Origin: Tumebacillus flagellatus
GTDB lineage: Bacteria; Bacillota; Bacilli; Tumebacillales; Tumebacillaceae
Direction: 5' to 3'
Length of the DNA stretch: 64,000 nucleotides
Assembly (NCBI RefSeq): GCF_000714935.1
Contig: NZ_JMIR01000022.1
Span: 20,279 to 84,278 of the forward strand
The translations under genes and the position numbers were made by a program. Shown here piece after piece: positions 1 through 8,482 of this stretch. The notes below the pieces were generated by a model, which ran no database searches, was not told the DNA's origin, and saw only the letters and a program-made list of their open reading frames with translations. How positions within the stretch are numbered: position 1 is the first letter of the stretch; the number at the start of each line of letters is the position of its first letter.

Positions 1-2
1 GC

Positions 3-587
3 ATCATCTCGTGCCACATCGGCAACGGCGTCTCCGTGACCGCCGTGCGCAACGGTCAATCGTACGATACGTCGATGGGTCTGACACCCCTGGCTGGTGT
101 CACAATGGGGACCCGTTCCGGCAACATCGACCCCGGTATCATCCCGCATGTGGAAGAACTGGAGGGCATGACGACCGCCGAAGTGCTCGACATGCTGAAT
201 CACAAAAGCGGTTTGCTCGGCGTTTCCGGCGTCTCCAACGATGTGCGGACGCTGCTGGAGCACGCGGAGCAAGGGCATGAACGCGCCCAACTCGCGCTGG
301 ATTTGTTCGTCGCGAAATTGCACAAGTACATCGGCCTGTCGCTCGCCCGTCTGAACGGGGCGGACGCGATCGTGTTCACCGCGGGCATCGGCGAGAATTC
401 CGCGAAGCTGCGCGAGCGGATCTGCCAAGGCTTGGAGTATGCGGGGATCTTCCTCGACCCGTCGCAAAACTGGGACGGCCACGGCGAGCGCCTGATCTCC
501 AGCCGCTACTCCCCGGTGAAGGTGCTCGTGATCCCGACCAACGAAGAGCTGATCATGGCGCGCGATGCGTATCAGCTAACCGTCTAA
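3..587 (+). CDS. ackA: Acetate kinase, C-terminal part (5' end outside window)
   Basis: The visible 194 codons are the C-terminal half of acetate kinase, which interconverts acetate plus ATP and acetyl phosphate in the cytoplasm. The frame is open from the left edge and begins inside the conserved HxGNG phosphate-binding motif, followed by DTSMGLTPL, MGTRSGNIDP and, near the end, FTAGIGENS. These are signature segments of the ASKHA acetate kinase family, which is usually about 400 residues, so roughly 200 residues lie upstream of the window. The gene ends with TAA just before a hairpin terminator. Assignment is secure; only the start is missing. Confidence 0.96.
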   Translation: MISCHIGNGVSVTAVRNGQSYDTSMGLTPLAGVTMGTRSGNIDPGIIPHVEELEGMTTAEVLDMLNHKSGLLGVSGVSNDVRTLLEHAEQGHERAQLALDLFVAKLHKYIGLSLARLNGADAIVFTAGIGENSAKLRERICQGLEYAGIFLDPSQNWDGHGERLISSRYSPVKVLVIPTNEELIMARDAYQLTV

Positions 588-598
588 GAGATTCCAGA

Positions 599-634
599 AA
601 AAAACCAGCCTCACGCGAGGCTGGTTCTTTTTTT
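599..634. terminator. Bidirectional terminator between ackA and MFS exporter
   Basis: The hairpin AACCAGCCTC/GAGGCTGGTT (603-626) has A-runs on the left and T-runs on the right, so it can end transcription of both convergent genes. The stop codon of the minus-strand MFS gene lies inside the hairpin. Confidence 0.85.
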
Positions 635-1846
635 CGATTTCTCGTCCTTGGGCAAGAGGAACGTAAGCAAGCCCAAGAGCGGCAGCACGGAGCACACCGT
701 CATCAGCGTGGAGAGGCCGTAGATGTCGGCAAACTTGCCGAGCGCGACCGCCCCGATCGCCCCCATGCCAAACGCGAGGCCGGTGATCAAGCCGGACACC
801 AACCCGACGGCGCCCGGAATCAGCTCTTGCGCGTACACGACCGTCACGGAGAACGACGACGACAGAATCGCGCCCATGCACAGCAAGAGCGGGTACGCCC
901 AGAACAGGCTGACATGCGGGAGGACGACCGCAAACGGAGCCGCGCCGACCAGCGAGAACAGAATCACGCGCCATTTACCGAAGCGGTCTGCGAGCGGCCC
1001 GCCGAAGAACGTGCCGACCGCTCCCGCCAGCATGAACAGAAACACAAACTTCTGGACGCCGGCGATTTCGAGATGGAATTTCTCCATGAGGAAGAACTGG
1101 TAGAAGTTCGAGATCGCCGACGAGTACCACGAGCGGGCGAACACGATGAGGACGAGCAGGGCGATGGCGAACTTGACGTTTTTGACTTGAATTTCGGAGA
1201 CGGCTTTCTTGCCTTTTTTGGCAACGGCGCCGGTGGCGAGTTGCAGGCGGTACCACTTCGAGACGTTAAACAGCACGAAGATCGCGAGCCCCGCCAGCAG
1301 CGTAAACCATGCCGCGCCCGGCTGGCCGAGCGGAACGAAAATCAACGCCGTCATCAGCGGAGCGAGCGATTGCCCGGTGTTGCCGCCGACTTGGTAGATC
1401 GACTGCGCAAACCCTTTGCGCGCGCCGGCCGCCATGTGCGCGACGCGGGAGCCCTCCGGATGGAACACAGCCGAGCCTAAGCCCACAAACATCGCGGCGA
1501 ACAGCACCCAGCCGAAGCTCGGAGCGACCGCCAACCCGACCATCCCCGCCATCGACGCGAGCATCCCGAGCGGGAGCAAAAACGGCGACGGGCGTTTGTC
1601 GGTGAAGAAGCCGACGCCCGGTTGCATGATCGATGAGGTCATGTTGAAGAAAAACGAAATCAGACCGACTTGCGTGTAATTGAGCGCCATCGATTTTTCC
1701 AAAATCGGGTACAGCGCGGGAACGACCGCCTGCATCGCATCGTTGAGCAGATGCACGAGGGAGATCGCGAGCAAGATGCGGTACACAGTGGGTGCCGCCG
1801 ACGGAGCCGTTCCGGGTGCGGAAAGCGGCTTGGTCACGGTTTGCAT
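611..1846 (-). CDS. MFS exporter, fosmidomycin-resistance (Fsr) type
   Basis: A 411-residue inner-membrane transporter of the major facilitator superfamily with about 12 hydrophobic segments. The N-terminal region (HLLNDAMQAVVPALYPIL), the GFFTDKRPSP loop and the FHPEGSRVAH segment are typical of the Fsr fosmidomycin-resistance subgroup, which exports small anionic drugs. I chose the ATG at 1846 over a farther upstream candidate because AAGGGGG sits at the right spacing before it. The gene appears monocistronic, convergent with ackA. The subfamily is well supported; the natural substrate is unknown. Confidence 0.85.
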   Translation of the reverse strand: MQTVTKPLSAPGTAPSAAPTVYRILLAISLVHLLNDAMQAVVPALYPILEKSMALNYTQVGLISFFFNMTSSIMQPGVGFFTDKRPSPFLLPLGMLASMAGMVGLAVAPSFGWVLFAAMFVGLGSAVFHPEGSRVAHMAAGARKGFAQSIYQVGGNTGQSLAPLMTALIFVPLGQPGAAWFTLLAGLAIFVLFNVSKWYRLQLATGAVAKKGKKAVSEIQVKNVKFAIALLVLIVFARSWYSSAISNFYQFFLMEKFHLEIAGVQKFVFLFMLAGAVGTFFGGPLADRFGKWRVILFSLVGAAPFAVVLPHVSLFWAYPLLLCMGAILSSSFSVTVVYAQELIPGAVGLVSGLITGLAFGMGAIGAVALGKFADIYGLSTLMTVCSVLPLLGLLTFLLPKDEKSKKRTSLA

Positions 1847-1937
1847 GGTGAGAAATCCCCCTTCTTGGAACCTGATGATGCTCCTAGCATACACCAAATT
1901 TCCGTTTCACGAAATCTTCGAAACTCTGAGCGAATGA

Positions 1938-2446
1938 GGGGTTGCGGACGGAACGGGCGACTATCAAATTCGCACCGACTCGTCGGCGGGTGCGCTGTAT
2001 CCGATTGAAACGTACCTGCTCGTGCACAACGTCGAAGGGTTGGAGCCGGGGCTGTATCATTTGAACGTGCGCGATTGGGTGCTGGAGGGGCTGAAGTTTG
2101 GCGACTTGCGCGAGTTTGCGCACACCGTCACGCACAATCAGCAAGCCGCAGGCGCGGCGGCGGTGAATTTCGTCTGGACGGCGATGACCGACCGCCAGCG
2201 CTGGAAGTATCACGAGCGGACGTACCGCTGCATCTTCTGGGACGTCGGGCACGTCGCGCACGGCTTGCATCTCGCCGCGCATGGACTGGGGCTCGGGTCG
2301 GTCTCGATGGGGCACTGGTTTGACGACGAGATGAACGAGTTCCTCGGCCTTGACGGTGTCGACACCTCTCGATCCTGATGACGTCGGTCGGCAAGATCAA
2401 GGGCGGGGACTGGCGCGAAGACCGCCGCCCTCCAAAACGCGCGTAA
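1938..2446 (+). pseudogene. SagB/ThcOx-type nitroreductase remnant
   Basis: The plus strand encodes the flavin-binding core of a SagB-type nitroreductase: SSAGALYPIETYLLVHN, then GLYHLN, then the HGLHLAAHGLGLGSV segment. The reading frame has no start: an in-frame TGA at 1935 precedes it and the N-terminal half is absent. Near 2366 the frame breaks. Adding one base restores a family-like C terminus (SILMTSVGKIKGGDW) ending at TAA 2444-2446. A 5' truncation plus a one-base deletion therefore inactivate it. SagB-type enzymes oxidise azolines in peptide natural products or act as stand-alone oxidoreductases; no partner biosynthetic genes are nearby. Confidence 0.75.
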
Positions 2447-2448
2447 GA

Positions 2449-2482
2449 AAAAATCCGGCCTCCGTTGAGGGGTCGGATTTTT
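2449..2482. terminator. Hairpin terminator
   Basis: A-rich/T-rich flanked hairpin (AAAATCCGGCCTC ... GAGGGGTCGGATTTTT) between the nitroreductase remnant and the convergent TolB-like gene; it can act on both strands. Confidence 0.7.
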
Positions 2483-2552
2483 ATTGCGAGCGGGTCGTCC
2501 TCGTGCAAAGCCCTCCCGCAAGTTCCCATGCGGGGCTCCACCAGCACGTTTT

Positions 2553-3797
2553 TTACGCCGGGTCGTACCACGCCAGCACCTCCGACCAATCTCCTTGGTC
2601 GTAGTACTCCGGCGGGTTTGCCAGCCCCGCAATCCACACTCCATTCTCCACAAACACATCCGCCCACTCGCGGGACGCGCGCACCCACGTCAACTTCCCC
2701 GCATGCGGCAGGAACTGCGGGTTCACATCCCCGAACTTGGGCGGCGGCGACGTGAGTTGTTTTTGACTGCCGTTTTGCAGGTTCACTTCATAGAGCTTTG
2801 GCAACGGACGCTTCGCCGGGTCTTGCTCCCACTGGGTCTGCGGGACGCGGGCGACGATGATGTGATCCCGTGAATGCCACGTAAACGCCGTCTCCGATTG
2901 CTGATCCGGCGTGAGTTGCCAGCGCGGGACGGCAGGCAGGTCGCGGACTTGCAGTTTTTTCGGAGAGGCGAGGACGAGGCGGCCCTCGCCCGAGAGAAAG
3001 CCAAGGCGGCTGGTGGTCGGCTCTGCGGGGTCCGGCGGCGCCCATTGGAACCACTGTTCCTTGTTGAGGATGATGCCCAGCGGATGGAACGTCTTGAAGT
3101 CACGCGAAACCACGCAGAGCGTGTTCTGATCCATCGACCACGACGCGGTGGGGTTGGCGATGAACGCGATCCACTCGCCGTCCGGCGACCACTTGAACCC
3201 CGACGTGCCGACCGCCAATTGCGGCAGGCCGTGCGTTTTTAACTTGCCGGGCACATCAAACAGGTGCTGGGCATTCTGCGGCTGCACTTGAAACGCAAGC
3301 GGGATGCGGTACAAACTCGGCTGCGTCCAGCCGCTCGGCAGCAAGTGCGCGTTGGACGAGACCAGAAAACCCCCGCCGTCCGGGAACCATGAGGAATTCC
3401 CCACTCCCAGCGCCACGTTCGCAACCCCTTTCGGCTGACCGGAGCGCAGATCGTTCACATCGAGCACGCCGTCGTCGTTGAAAGCGAGTATGTTTTCCTT
3501 GGGCGACCATTGGAGATCATGCCCGAGGTTGCCGACGCGGTATGATTTTTTCGCGTGCAGGTCGTACGCGCAGAGTTGATCCTTGCGCGAATACGCAATC
3601 CACCGCCCGTCATGCGACCATACCGGCGTCGAGTCGTCGCCGTCCTGCGTCAATTGCGTCTCCACCCCGCCGCTTTTCACCCACAGATTGCCCGCGCGGA
3701 TAAACGCAGCTTTCAGTGCCGGTTCCTTTTTTTCCGCAGAAGAGGTCTGCGGCCAAAGCAACGCCGCCATCAACAACGCCGCTACCCATCTCTTCAT
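2553..3797 (-). CDS. Secreted TolB-like beta-propeller protein
   Basis: A 414-residue protein with a classical signal peptide (MKRWVAALLMAALLWPQTSSA) and repeated WSPDG/WSHDG-type motifs (for example PVWSHDGRWIAYS, DLQWSPKENILAF, FKWSPDGEWIAFI). These mark a TolB/PD40 six-bladed propeller that would work outside the membrane. No catalytic domain follows the propeller and there is no lipobox cysteine, so it is probably a soluble binding protein. The ATG at 3797 is preceded by GGGGGTG at suitable spacing; an upstream in-frame extension lacks a ribosome site. It appears to stand alone between two MFS loci. Exact role unknown. Confidence 0.75.
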   Translation of the reverse strand: MKRWVAALLMAALLWPQTSSAEKKEPALKAAFIRAGNLWVKSGGVETQLTQDGDDSTPVWSHDGRWIAYSRKDQLCAYDLHAKKSYRVGNLGHDLQWSPKENILAFNDDGVLDVNDLRSGQPKGVANVALGVGNSSWFPDGGGFLVSSNAHLLPSGWTQPSLYRIPLAFQVQPQNAQHLFDVPGKLKTHGLPQLAVGTSGFKWSPDGEWIAFIANPTASWSMDQNTLCVVSRDFKTFHPLGIILNKEQWFQWAPPDPAEPTTSRLGFLSGEGRLVLASPKKLQVRDLPAVPRWQLTPDQQSETAFTWHSRDHIIVARVPQTQWEQDPAKRPLPKLYEVNLQNGSQKQLTSPPPKFGDVNPQFLPHAGKLTWVRASREWADVFVENGVWIAGLANPPEYYDQGDWSEVLAWYDPA

Positions 3798-3848
3798 AAA
3801 AAACACCCCCTGCCTACTGTTTCCAGCCGACCGGGGGTGCATGCAAAC

Positions 3849-5075
3849 TCACGAAGCCTGATTCGCCGCCTCCGGCGTCTCCACATCCGCTCTAAACATC
3901 ATGGCGCAGACGACGCCGCCGAACGCCATGAGCAGGCCTCCCGCCGCGACGACCGGTTGCACGGTGAAGAAGTCGTTCAGCCAACCCGCGCTAAACATCG
4001 CGAGCACTTGGAACCCGTTGGCAATCGTGTTGATCGTCATCATGGAGCGTCCTTGGTACTCGAATTTCACCCGCGTCTGCATCAGCGTCGCCATCCCGAT
4101 GTTCAGCCCAATTTGTCCCAACGAGAACACGAGCAACGCCGCCGCCGTCGCGTACAGGCTCGGGTACGCCACCATCCCGCCAAGCCCGAGTCCCATGATC
4201 ACCATCCCCCACGAGACGAAGCGCTGCATCGACAGCTTGATTTTGGGCATGAACAGGGAAGCGAGAAGCATGCCGATTCCCTGAACGGTGACGAGCGCGC
4301 CCATCATTTCCTTCGGCAGCCCGAGGAAATCCGTCGTGATGAAAATCTCCAACACCGTGATCAACCCGGCACCAAACCCGAACAACACGGTCGACACCAT
4401 CAACGGACGCAGTACGCGGCTGTCCCAAGAATACCGGAAGCCCTCCACCATCTCGCTCCAAACTCCCGCCAAACTCTTCTGACTTTTCCCCTGCTCCAGC
4501 GTCTCTTCCACTTTCACGCTCTGCACCAACAGCCAAGTCAGCCCATACAACGCCGCCGTGATCCCAAGCGACCACGCCGCGCCGATCTTCAAGTACAGAA
4601 GCGTCGCAATCGGCGAGCCGATCAAAAGCATCGTGCTCATCGACATCTGGCGCAGACTCGCCGCCGTCTTGCGGTCTTCCTGCGGCACGAACAAAATCGT
4701 AAACGCCGGCGCCGCTGCCCGGAAAAACAGCGTGCCCACCGCCGACACAAACGAGATCACATAGATCATCACCAGCGACTGCCACACGATCGCCGCGATC
4801 AACAGCGCCATCATCACGACGCGAAACAAGATCGCGCCGAGGATCGTCCGCTTCTTGCGCCATCGGTCGGCAAACACCCCGACCACAAACCCGAACAGAA
4901 ACACCGGCGCAAACTCACAAAACATATTGATCGAAAACGCCACCGACGACCCGCCCGACAAATCCAACACGATAAACATCATCACCATGTTGCGAATCCA
5001 GTCGCCGATCTCCGAGCCCCACGTCGAGATCCAATATCGCAAAAACCGCGGATTCCCTTTCAAAAAAGCCACCAT
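3849..5075 (-). CDS. MFS transporter (MFS_3, enterobactin-exporter-like)
   Basis: A 408-residue permease with about 12 hydrophobic segments. The GVFADRWRKKRT loop after TM2 and the overall pattern match the MFS_3 group that includes macrolide and siderophore exporters. The ATG at 5075 has GGGGGAGGG eight bases upstream; the GTG nine bases earlier is too close to that site. The gene lies 37 bp downstream of a winged-helix regulator on the same strand, so the two very likely form an operon in which the regulator controls efflux in response to a ligand. The substrate cannot be read from the sequence. Confidence 0.85.
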   Translation of the reverse strand: MVAFLKGNPRFLRYWISTWGSEIGDWIRNMVMMFIVLDLSGGSSVAFSINMFCEFAPVFLFGFVVGVFADRWRKKRTILGAILFRVVMMALLIAAIVWQSLVMIYVISFVSAVGTLFFRAAAPAFTILFVPQEDRKTAASLRQMSMSTMLLIGSPIATLLYLKIGAAWSLGITAALYGLTWLLVQSVKVEETLEQGKSQKSLAGVWSEMVEGFRYSWDSRVLRPLMVSTVLFGFGAGLITVLEIFITTDFLGLPKEMMGALVTVQGIGMLLASLFMPKIKLSMQRFVSWGMVIMGLGLGGMVAYPSLYATAAALLVFSLGQIGLNIGMATLMQTRVKFEYQGRSMMTINTIANGFQVLAMFSAGWLNDFFTVQPVVAAGGLLMAFGGVVCAMMFRADVETPEAANQAS

Positions 5076-5112
5076 CCCGAACACCCTCCCCCGTGTGACT
5101 TGCCATTTGCTG

Positions 5113-5733
5113 CTACTTCCCGTTCGTCACGTCTTCAAACATCGTCCAGAAGAGGCGGTACGACTTCGTGCCCGTGCGCATCGTGCCCCTTTCCTGCCAA
5201 CGCTTGAGCAGCGCCACCATCTCGCTGCGCAACTCCGTGTACTCCTCGTCTGTCAGATGCGCAAACCCGATGCTTTCCATGAAGCGCTTGCGCTGCTCCG
5301 GCGGCATCGCTTCGAGCTCGCTCGCCGGGCGGTACAGGCGTTCCATCGCCTCGTCATGCGCCTGCCGATACGACGCCCAGAAATCGTCCATCGCGGCGTC
5401 CTTCACGCGTTTCTTGAGCCCTTTCGTTTCGGCGGTCTCCTGCACGTCGTCCCACTCGATCGAAATCGACATCGCAATCGGCAGGTAGAATTTCTCCACC
5501 ACGCCCCCGCTCTGGCGCGTCTCCACCAACTGCAAGAGCCCCACGCGCTCCAACTCGCGCACATGGTAATGCACTTTCGACGGCGGCAGTTGCAAAGCGT
5601 CGGCGATCTGCTTGTTCGTGCGCGGCTCCCAGTCGTCGTAGAGGTTGAGAATCCTCACCCGGAAGTTGTTGGACAGAACTTTCAACTGGTCGAACGATTT
5701 GACGATATACGTGCTGTGTTTAGGGTCTTCCAT
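5113..5733 (-). CDS. ArsR-like winged-helix transcriptional regulator
   Basis: A 206-residue DNA-binding protein. Residues about 15-75 form an ArsR/GntR-like winged helix (NKQIADALQLPPSKVHYHVR, then ERVGLLQLVETR). The remaining 130 residues are a largely helical, charged region probably used for dimerisation or ligand sensing. The ATG at 5733 follows GGAGGGGG with normal spacing. It is the first gene of an operon with the downstream MFS transporter. A GATCAA inverted repeat directly upstream is a plausible autoregulatory operator. Ligand unknown. Confidence 0.8.
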   Translation of the reverse strand: MEDPKHSTYIVKSFDQLKVLSNNFRVRILNLYDDWEPRTNKQIADALQLPPSKVHYHVRELERVGLLQLVETRQSGGVVEKFYLPIAMSISIEWDDVQETAETKGLKKRVKDAAMDDFWASYRQAHDEAMERLYRPASELEAMPPEQRKRFMESIGFAHLTDEEYTELRSEMVALLKRWQERGTMRTGTKSYRLFWTMFEDVTNGK

Positions 5734-5750
5734 CCGTTGTCCCCCTCCAC

Positions 5751-5799
5751 GATCAAACGTTTTTTGACCGATCAAATTTTCTTGATCGTTACTTTGATC
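5751..5799. promoter_or_regulatory. GATCAA inverted and direct repeats, candidate operator
   Basis: CGATCAA (5769-5775) and TTGATCG (5782-5788) form a perfect 7-bp inverted repeat with a 6-bp spacer. Further GATCAAA copies flank it at 5751 and 5794-5799 (as TTTGATC). The cluster sits immediately upstream of the winged-helix regulator gene, where an autoregulatory operator would be expected. Function is inferred from position and symmetry only. Confidence 0.55.
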
Positions 5800-5830
5800 C
5801 TATTCCATTCCCCACTTTTTGGCAAGCACA

Positions 5831-5870
5831 AAAAAGCCCGCTTCGGCGCGACGGCCAAAGCGGGCTCTTT
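5831..5870 (-). terminator. Terminator of the feo operon
   Basis: Hairpin AGCCCGCTT ... AAAGCGGGCT followed, on the minus strand, by a run of T; it lies 20 bp after the last gene of the feo operon. Confidence 0.8.
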
Positions 5871-5886
5871 CCTGTTTCTGTATGGA

Positions 5887-6051
5887 CTAGAGCTCTTCGA
5901 GTTTGATGATCGAAGAGGCCGAGCAAGACGCGTTGTGACCGCAACCGGCGCAACCGCCGGAGGAGCAGCGCGCTTGTTTCGTGCGGCGGACAAATTGAAC
6001 CAATTGCCAAGCGGCGAATCCGAGGACGGCCGCGATGATGAGGTAGATCAT
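5887..6051 (-). CDS. FeoB-associated Cys-rich small membrane protein
   Basis: A 54-codon gene, found by reading downstream of feoB. It encodes an N-terminal membrane helix (MIYLIIAAVLGFAAWQLVQF), a basic stretch (VRRTKQAR), and a Cys-rich tail with CSSGGCAGCGHNASC. This is the pattern of the FeoB-associated Cys-rich membrane protein family, found 3' of feoB in many Firmicutes and thought to act with, or replace, FeoC in ferrous iron uptake. The five cysteines could bind iron or an Fe-S cluster, but that is inference. It lies 27 bp after the feoB stop, inside the same operon. Confidence 0.85.
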   Translation of the reverse strand: MIYLIIAAVLGFAAWQLVQFVRRTKQARCSSGGCAGCGHNASCSASSIIKLEEL

Positions 6052-6078
6052 ATGGCTCCCCGCTTTCTACTGAATTGC

Positions 6079-8085
6079 TTACCAAATGACGAGGCCGAGG
6101 CGGTACACGCCGTACGCGACGATCCACGCCACGCCGAAGCTGTAGGCGACAGACGCCAGCGTCCATTTCCACGATCCGGTCTCGCGCTTCATCATGGCGA
6201 CGGTGGAAACGCACGGGGTGTACAGCAAGACGAAGAACAGGAACCCAAGCGCGGCTGCGGGCGTGAACATGCCTTGCAGCACGGTGCCGAGCGACCCGGT
6301 GTCGCCCGACGCGTAGGCGATCGCCATCGTGGAGACGACGACTTCCTTCGCCAAGAAACCGGTCAACAGCGAGACGCCCGCTTGCCAAGACGCGAAGCCC
6401 AACAGCGCAAACACCGGCGCGATGAAGCCCCCGATCTGCGCGAGGAACGAGGAATCCATCGGCGACATCCCGGAGAACGAGAAGTTGCCGAGGAACCAGA
6501 GCAAGACCGACATGCCGAAGATGATCGTGCCGGCTTTGCGCACGAAGCCGCGCGCTTTGTCCCACGTGTTAAGCATGAGCGATTTGAACATCGGAGCGCG
6601 GTACGGCGGCAGTTCCATCAGGAACACGCCTTCGTCGTCCGACAAGAATTTCTTGAGCACGAACGCGGTACCGATCGCCATGACGATCCCGGTCAAGTAC
6701 AGCAGGAACACGATCGTCGCTTTCCCGCTGTCAAAAAACGCCGAGACAAACAGCGAGTACACCGACAGACGCGCGGAGCACGACATGAACGGCGAGATAA
6801 ACGCCGTGACCATGCGCCCGCGCTGGTCTTCCAGCGTGCGGGTCGCCATGATCGCCGGAACGTTGCAACCAAAGCCCAAGATCAGTGGGATAAACGCTTT
6901 GCCGTTCAAGCCGATCGTCGACATGAAGCGGTCCATCAGCACGGCGGCCCGCGCCATGTACCCGGAGTCCTCCAGGAACGAGAGGCACAGGAAGAGGATG
7001 CCGATCTGCGGGACGAACACGAGCACGCCGCCGACCCCGGCGAGAATGCCGTCGACCACCAGCGCGCGGAACCAGTCCGGGCTGTTCAGCCACGTTAACG
7101 CGCTTTGCACCCAGTCGGTCAGAGGACCGCTGAAAAACGTATCAATGAGGTCGGAAAGCGACGTCCCGACCCAAGAGAAGGTCACTTGGAACACCAAGTA
7201 CATGAAGGCGAGGAAGATCGGAATCCCGAGCCACTTGTTGAGAATCAACGTGTCGATCCGGTCGGACAGCGAACGGTTGACGGCGTTGTTTTGCGACACG
7301 CACTCGGCGAGCAGCACCCCGATCCAATCGTAGCGCGCATTGCGAATGCGCTGGTCGAGGTTCTCGCCTTGCGTCGCAACGAAACTTGCACGCACCGCCG
7401 CCATCCGTCCCATCAGCTCAGGCGTTACTTCGGAGCGAATCGTGTGCTCCACCGTTTCGTTGCCCTCAAGCCAGGAGAGCGCCAGCCAGCGCGTGCTGTG
7501 ACGGCGGTTGGCGGTCGTCTCGTCCGAATCGAGCAACTGAGAGATTTCGCGTACAGCCGCTTCGATGTCGTCGGGATACGGGATGAACAGACCGGACGAC
7601 GTGTCGAGGCCGTTTTTCAACAGTTCGAGCAAGCGTTCGTGGCCCTTGGCTTTGCGGGCGACCATCGGGACGACCGGTGCGCCGAGACGTTGCTCCAAGC
7701 GGGAGCCGTCGATGTGCAGGCCGCGTCCTTCGGCGACGTCGATCATGTTGAGAGCGACGACGCTCGGCAGGCCCATTTCGAGCAGTTGAACGGTGAAATA
7801 CAAGTTGCGCTCCAAGTTGGAGGCGTCGACGATGTTGATCAGCGCGCCGGGAGATTCCTCCAGCAAGTATGCCGTTGCGAGCTTCTCTTCCAAGGACTGC
7901 GCCGACAGACTGTAAATGCCGGGCAGGTCGACGATGACGTTGCCGGGCAGTTCCTTGATCCAGCCTTCCTTCTTCTCCACGGTGACGCCTGCCCAGTTCC
8001 CGACGTACTGGCGGGTACCGGTGAGTACGTTAAACAGCGATGTCTTGCCTGCGTTCGGATTGCCGGCTAAGGCGATCGTCTTCAT
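6079..8085 (-). CDS. feoB: Ferrous iron transport protein B
   Basis: A 668-residue inner-membrane Fe(II) transporter. The N-terminal G domain shows G1 GNPNAGKTSL, G3 DLPGIYSL and G4 NMID. A FeoB helical spacer follows, then the polytopic domain with two Gate repeats (around GFGCNVPAIMATRTLEDQRG and the later CVSTVAMMKRETGS). Length is normal for Firmicute FeoB. The start is chosen at MKTIALAGNPNAG, where the family alignment begins; a GTG nine bases upstream (8094) is an alternative because the ribosome site is tight. It follows feoA by 15 bp and precedes the Cys-rich small protein. Two Fur-like sites lie upstream of feoA. Confidence 0.96.
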   Translation of the reverse strand: MKTIALAGNPNAGKTSLFNVLTGTRQYVGNWAGVTVEKKEGWIKELPGNVIVDLPGIYSLSAQSLEEKLATAYLLEESPGALINIVDASNLERNLYFTVQLLEMGLPSVVALNMIDVAEGRGLHIDGSRLEQRLGAPVVPMVARKAKGHERLLELLKNGLDTSSGLFIPYPDDIEAAVREISQLLDSDETTANRRHSTRWLALSWLEGNETVEHTIRSEVTPELMGRMAAVRASFVATQGENLDQRIRNARYDWIGVLLAECVSQNNAVNRSLSDRIDTLILNKWLGIPIFLAFMYLVFQVTFSWVGTSLSDLIDTFFSGPLTDWVQSALTWLNSPDWFRALVVDGILAGVGGVLVFVPQIGILFLCLSFLEDSGYMARAAVLMDRFMSTIGLNGKAFIPLILGFGCNVPAIMATRTLEDQRGRMVTAFISPFMSCSARLSVYSLFVSAFFDSGKATIVFLLYLTGIVMAIGTAFVLKKFLSDDEGVFLMELPPYRAPMFKSLMLNTWDKARGFVRKAGTIIFGMSVLLWFLGNFSFSGMSPMDSSFLAQIGGFIAPVFALLGFASWQAGVSLLTGFLAKEVVVSTMAIAYASGDTGSLGTVLQGMFTPAAALGFLFFVLLYTPCVSTVAMMKRETGSWKWTLASVAYSFGVAWIVAYGVYRLGLVIW

Positions 8086-8100
8086 GCTCCCCACTTCTTT

Positions 8101-8325
8101 CTAACAAGCTTCGATTGCGATTTGTTTGGCTTCGGACAGGCGGAACGAGATTTGATACCCGCGAAATTGCACGACCAGCGGGCCGCCGAACGGCGCCTTG
8201 CGGACCACAGACACTTCCGTGCCCGGCAGAAGTCCCAAGTCCATCATCCGTTTGCGGATCGATTCGTTCATGAAAAGATCCTTCACAACAGCCTTGATCC
8301 CTTCCTTGCATTCGCTCAGTCTCAT
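8101..8325 (-). CDS. feoA: Ferrous iron transport protein A
   Basis: A 74-residue SH3-like cytoplasmic protein that assists FeoB. The sequence has the family signature (LGLLPGTEVSVVRKAPFGGP followed by VVQFRGYQISFRLSEA). The ATG has GGAGGCGACGCGAG directly before it. First gene of the feoA-feoB-small protein operon, with Fur-like boxes 25-70 bp upstream. Confidence 0.95.
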   Translation of the reverse strand: MRLSECKEGIKAVVKDLFMNESIRKRMMDLGLLPGTEVSVVRKAPFGGPLVVQFRGYQISFRLSEAKQIAIEAC

Positions 8326-8347
8326 CTCGCGTCGCCTCCATTGACGT

Positions 8348-8395
8348 TGAAAATCGTTCTCAGTATTTCTGTTACTCCAATGATAACGCTTCTCA
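8348..8395. promoter_or_regulatory. Two Fur-box-like sites upstream of feoA
   Basis: TGAAAATCGTTCTCA (8348-8362) and TGATAACGCTTCTCA (8381-8395) each resemble the 7-1-7 Fur consensus TGATAATNATTATCA with a few mismatches. Placed just upstream of feoA, they suggest iron-dependent repression of the operon. The family and site model are established; binding here is inference. Confidence 0.6.
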
Positions 8396-8443
8396 TCATC
8401 AGTTGTCTAGAGGAAATTTTGGTGTGAACGTTTGAGGAGAAAA

Positions 8444-8480
8444 AAAGCCCTCCTTACGCGCGGGGCGAGGAGGGCTTGAT
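8444..8480. terminator. Terminator
   Basis: Hairpin AGCCCTCCT ... AGGAGGGCT (8446-8476) with A-rich left and T-rich right flanks, just after the small secreted protein gene on the minus strand. Confidence 0.75.
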
Positions 8481-8482
8481 TT

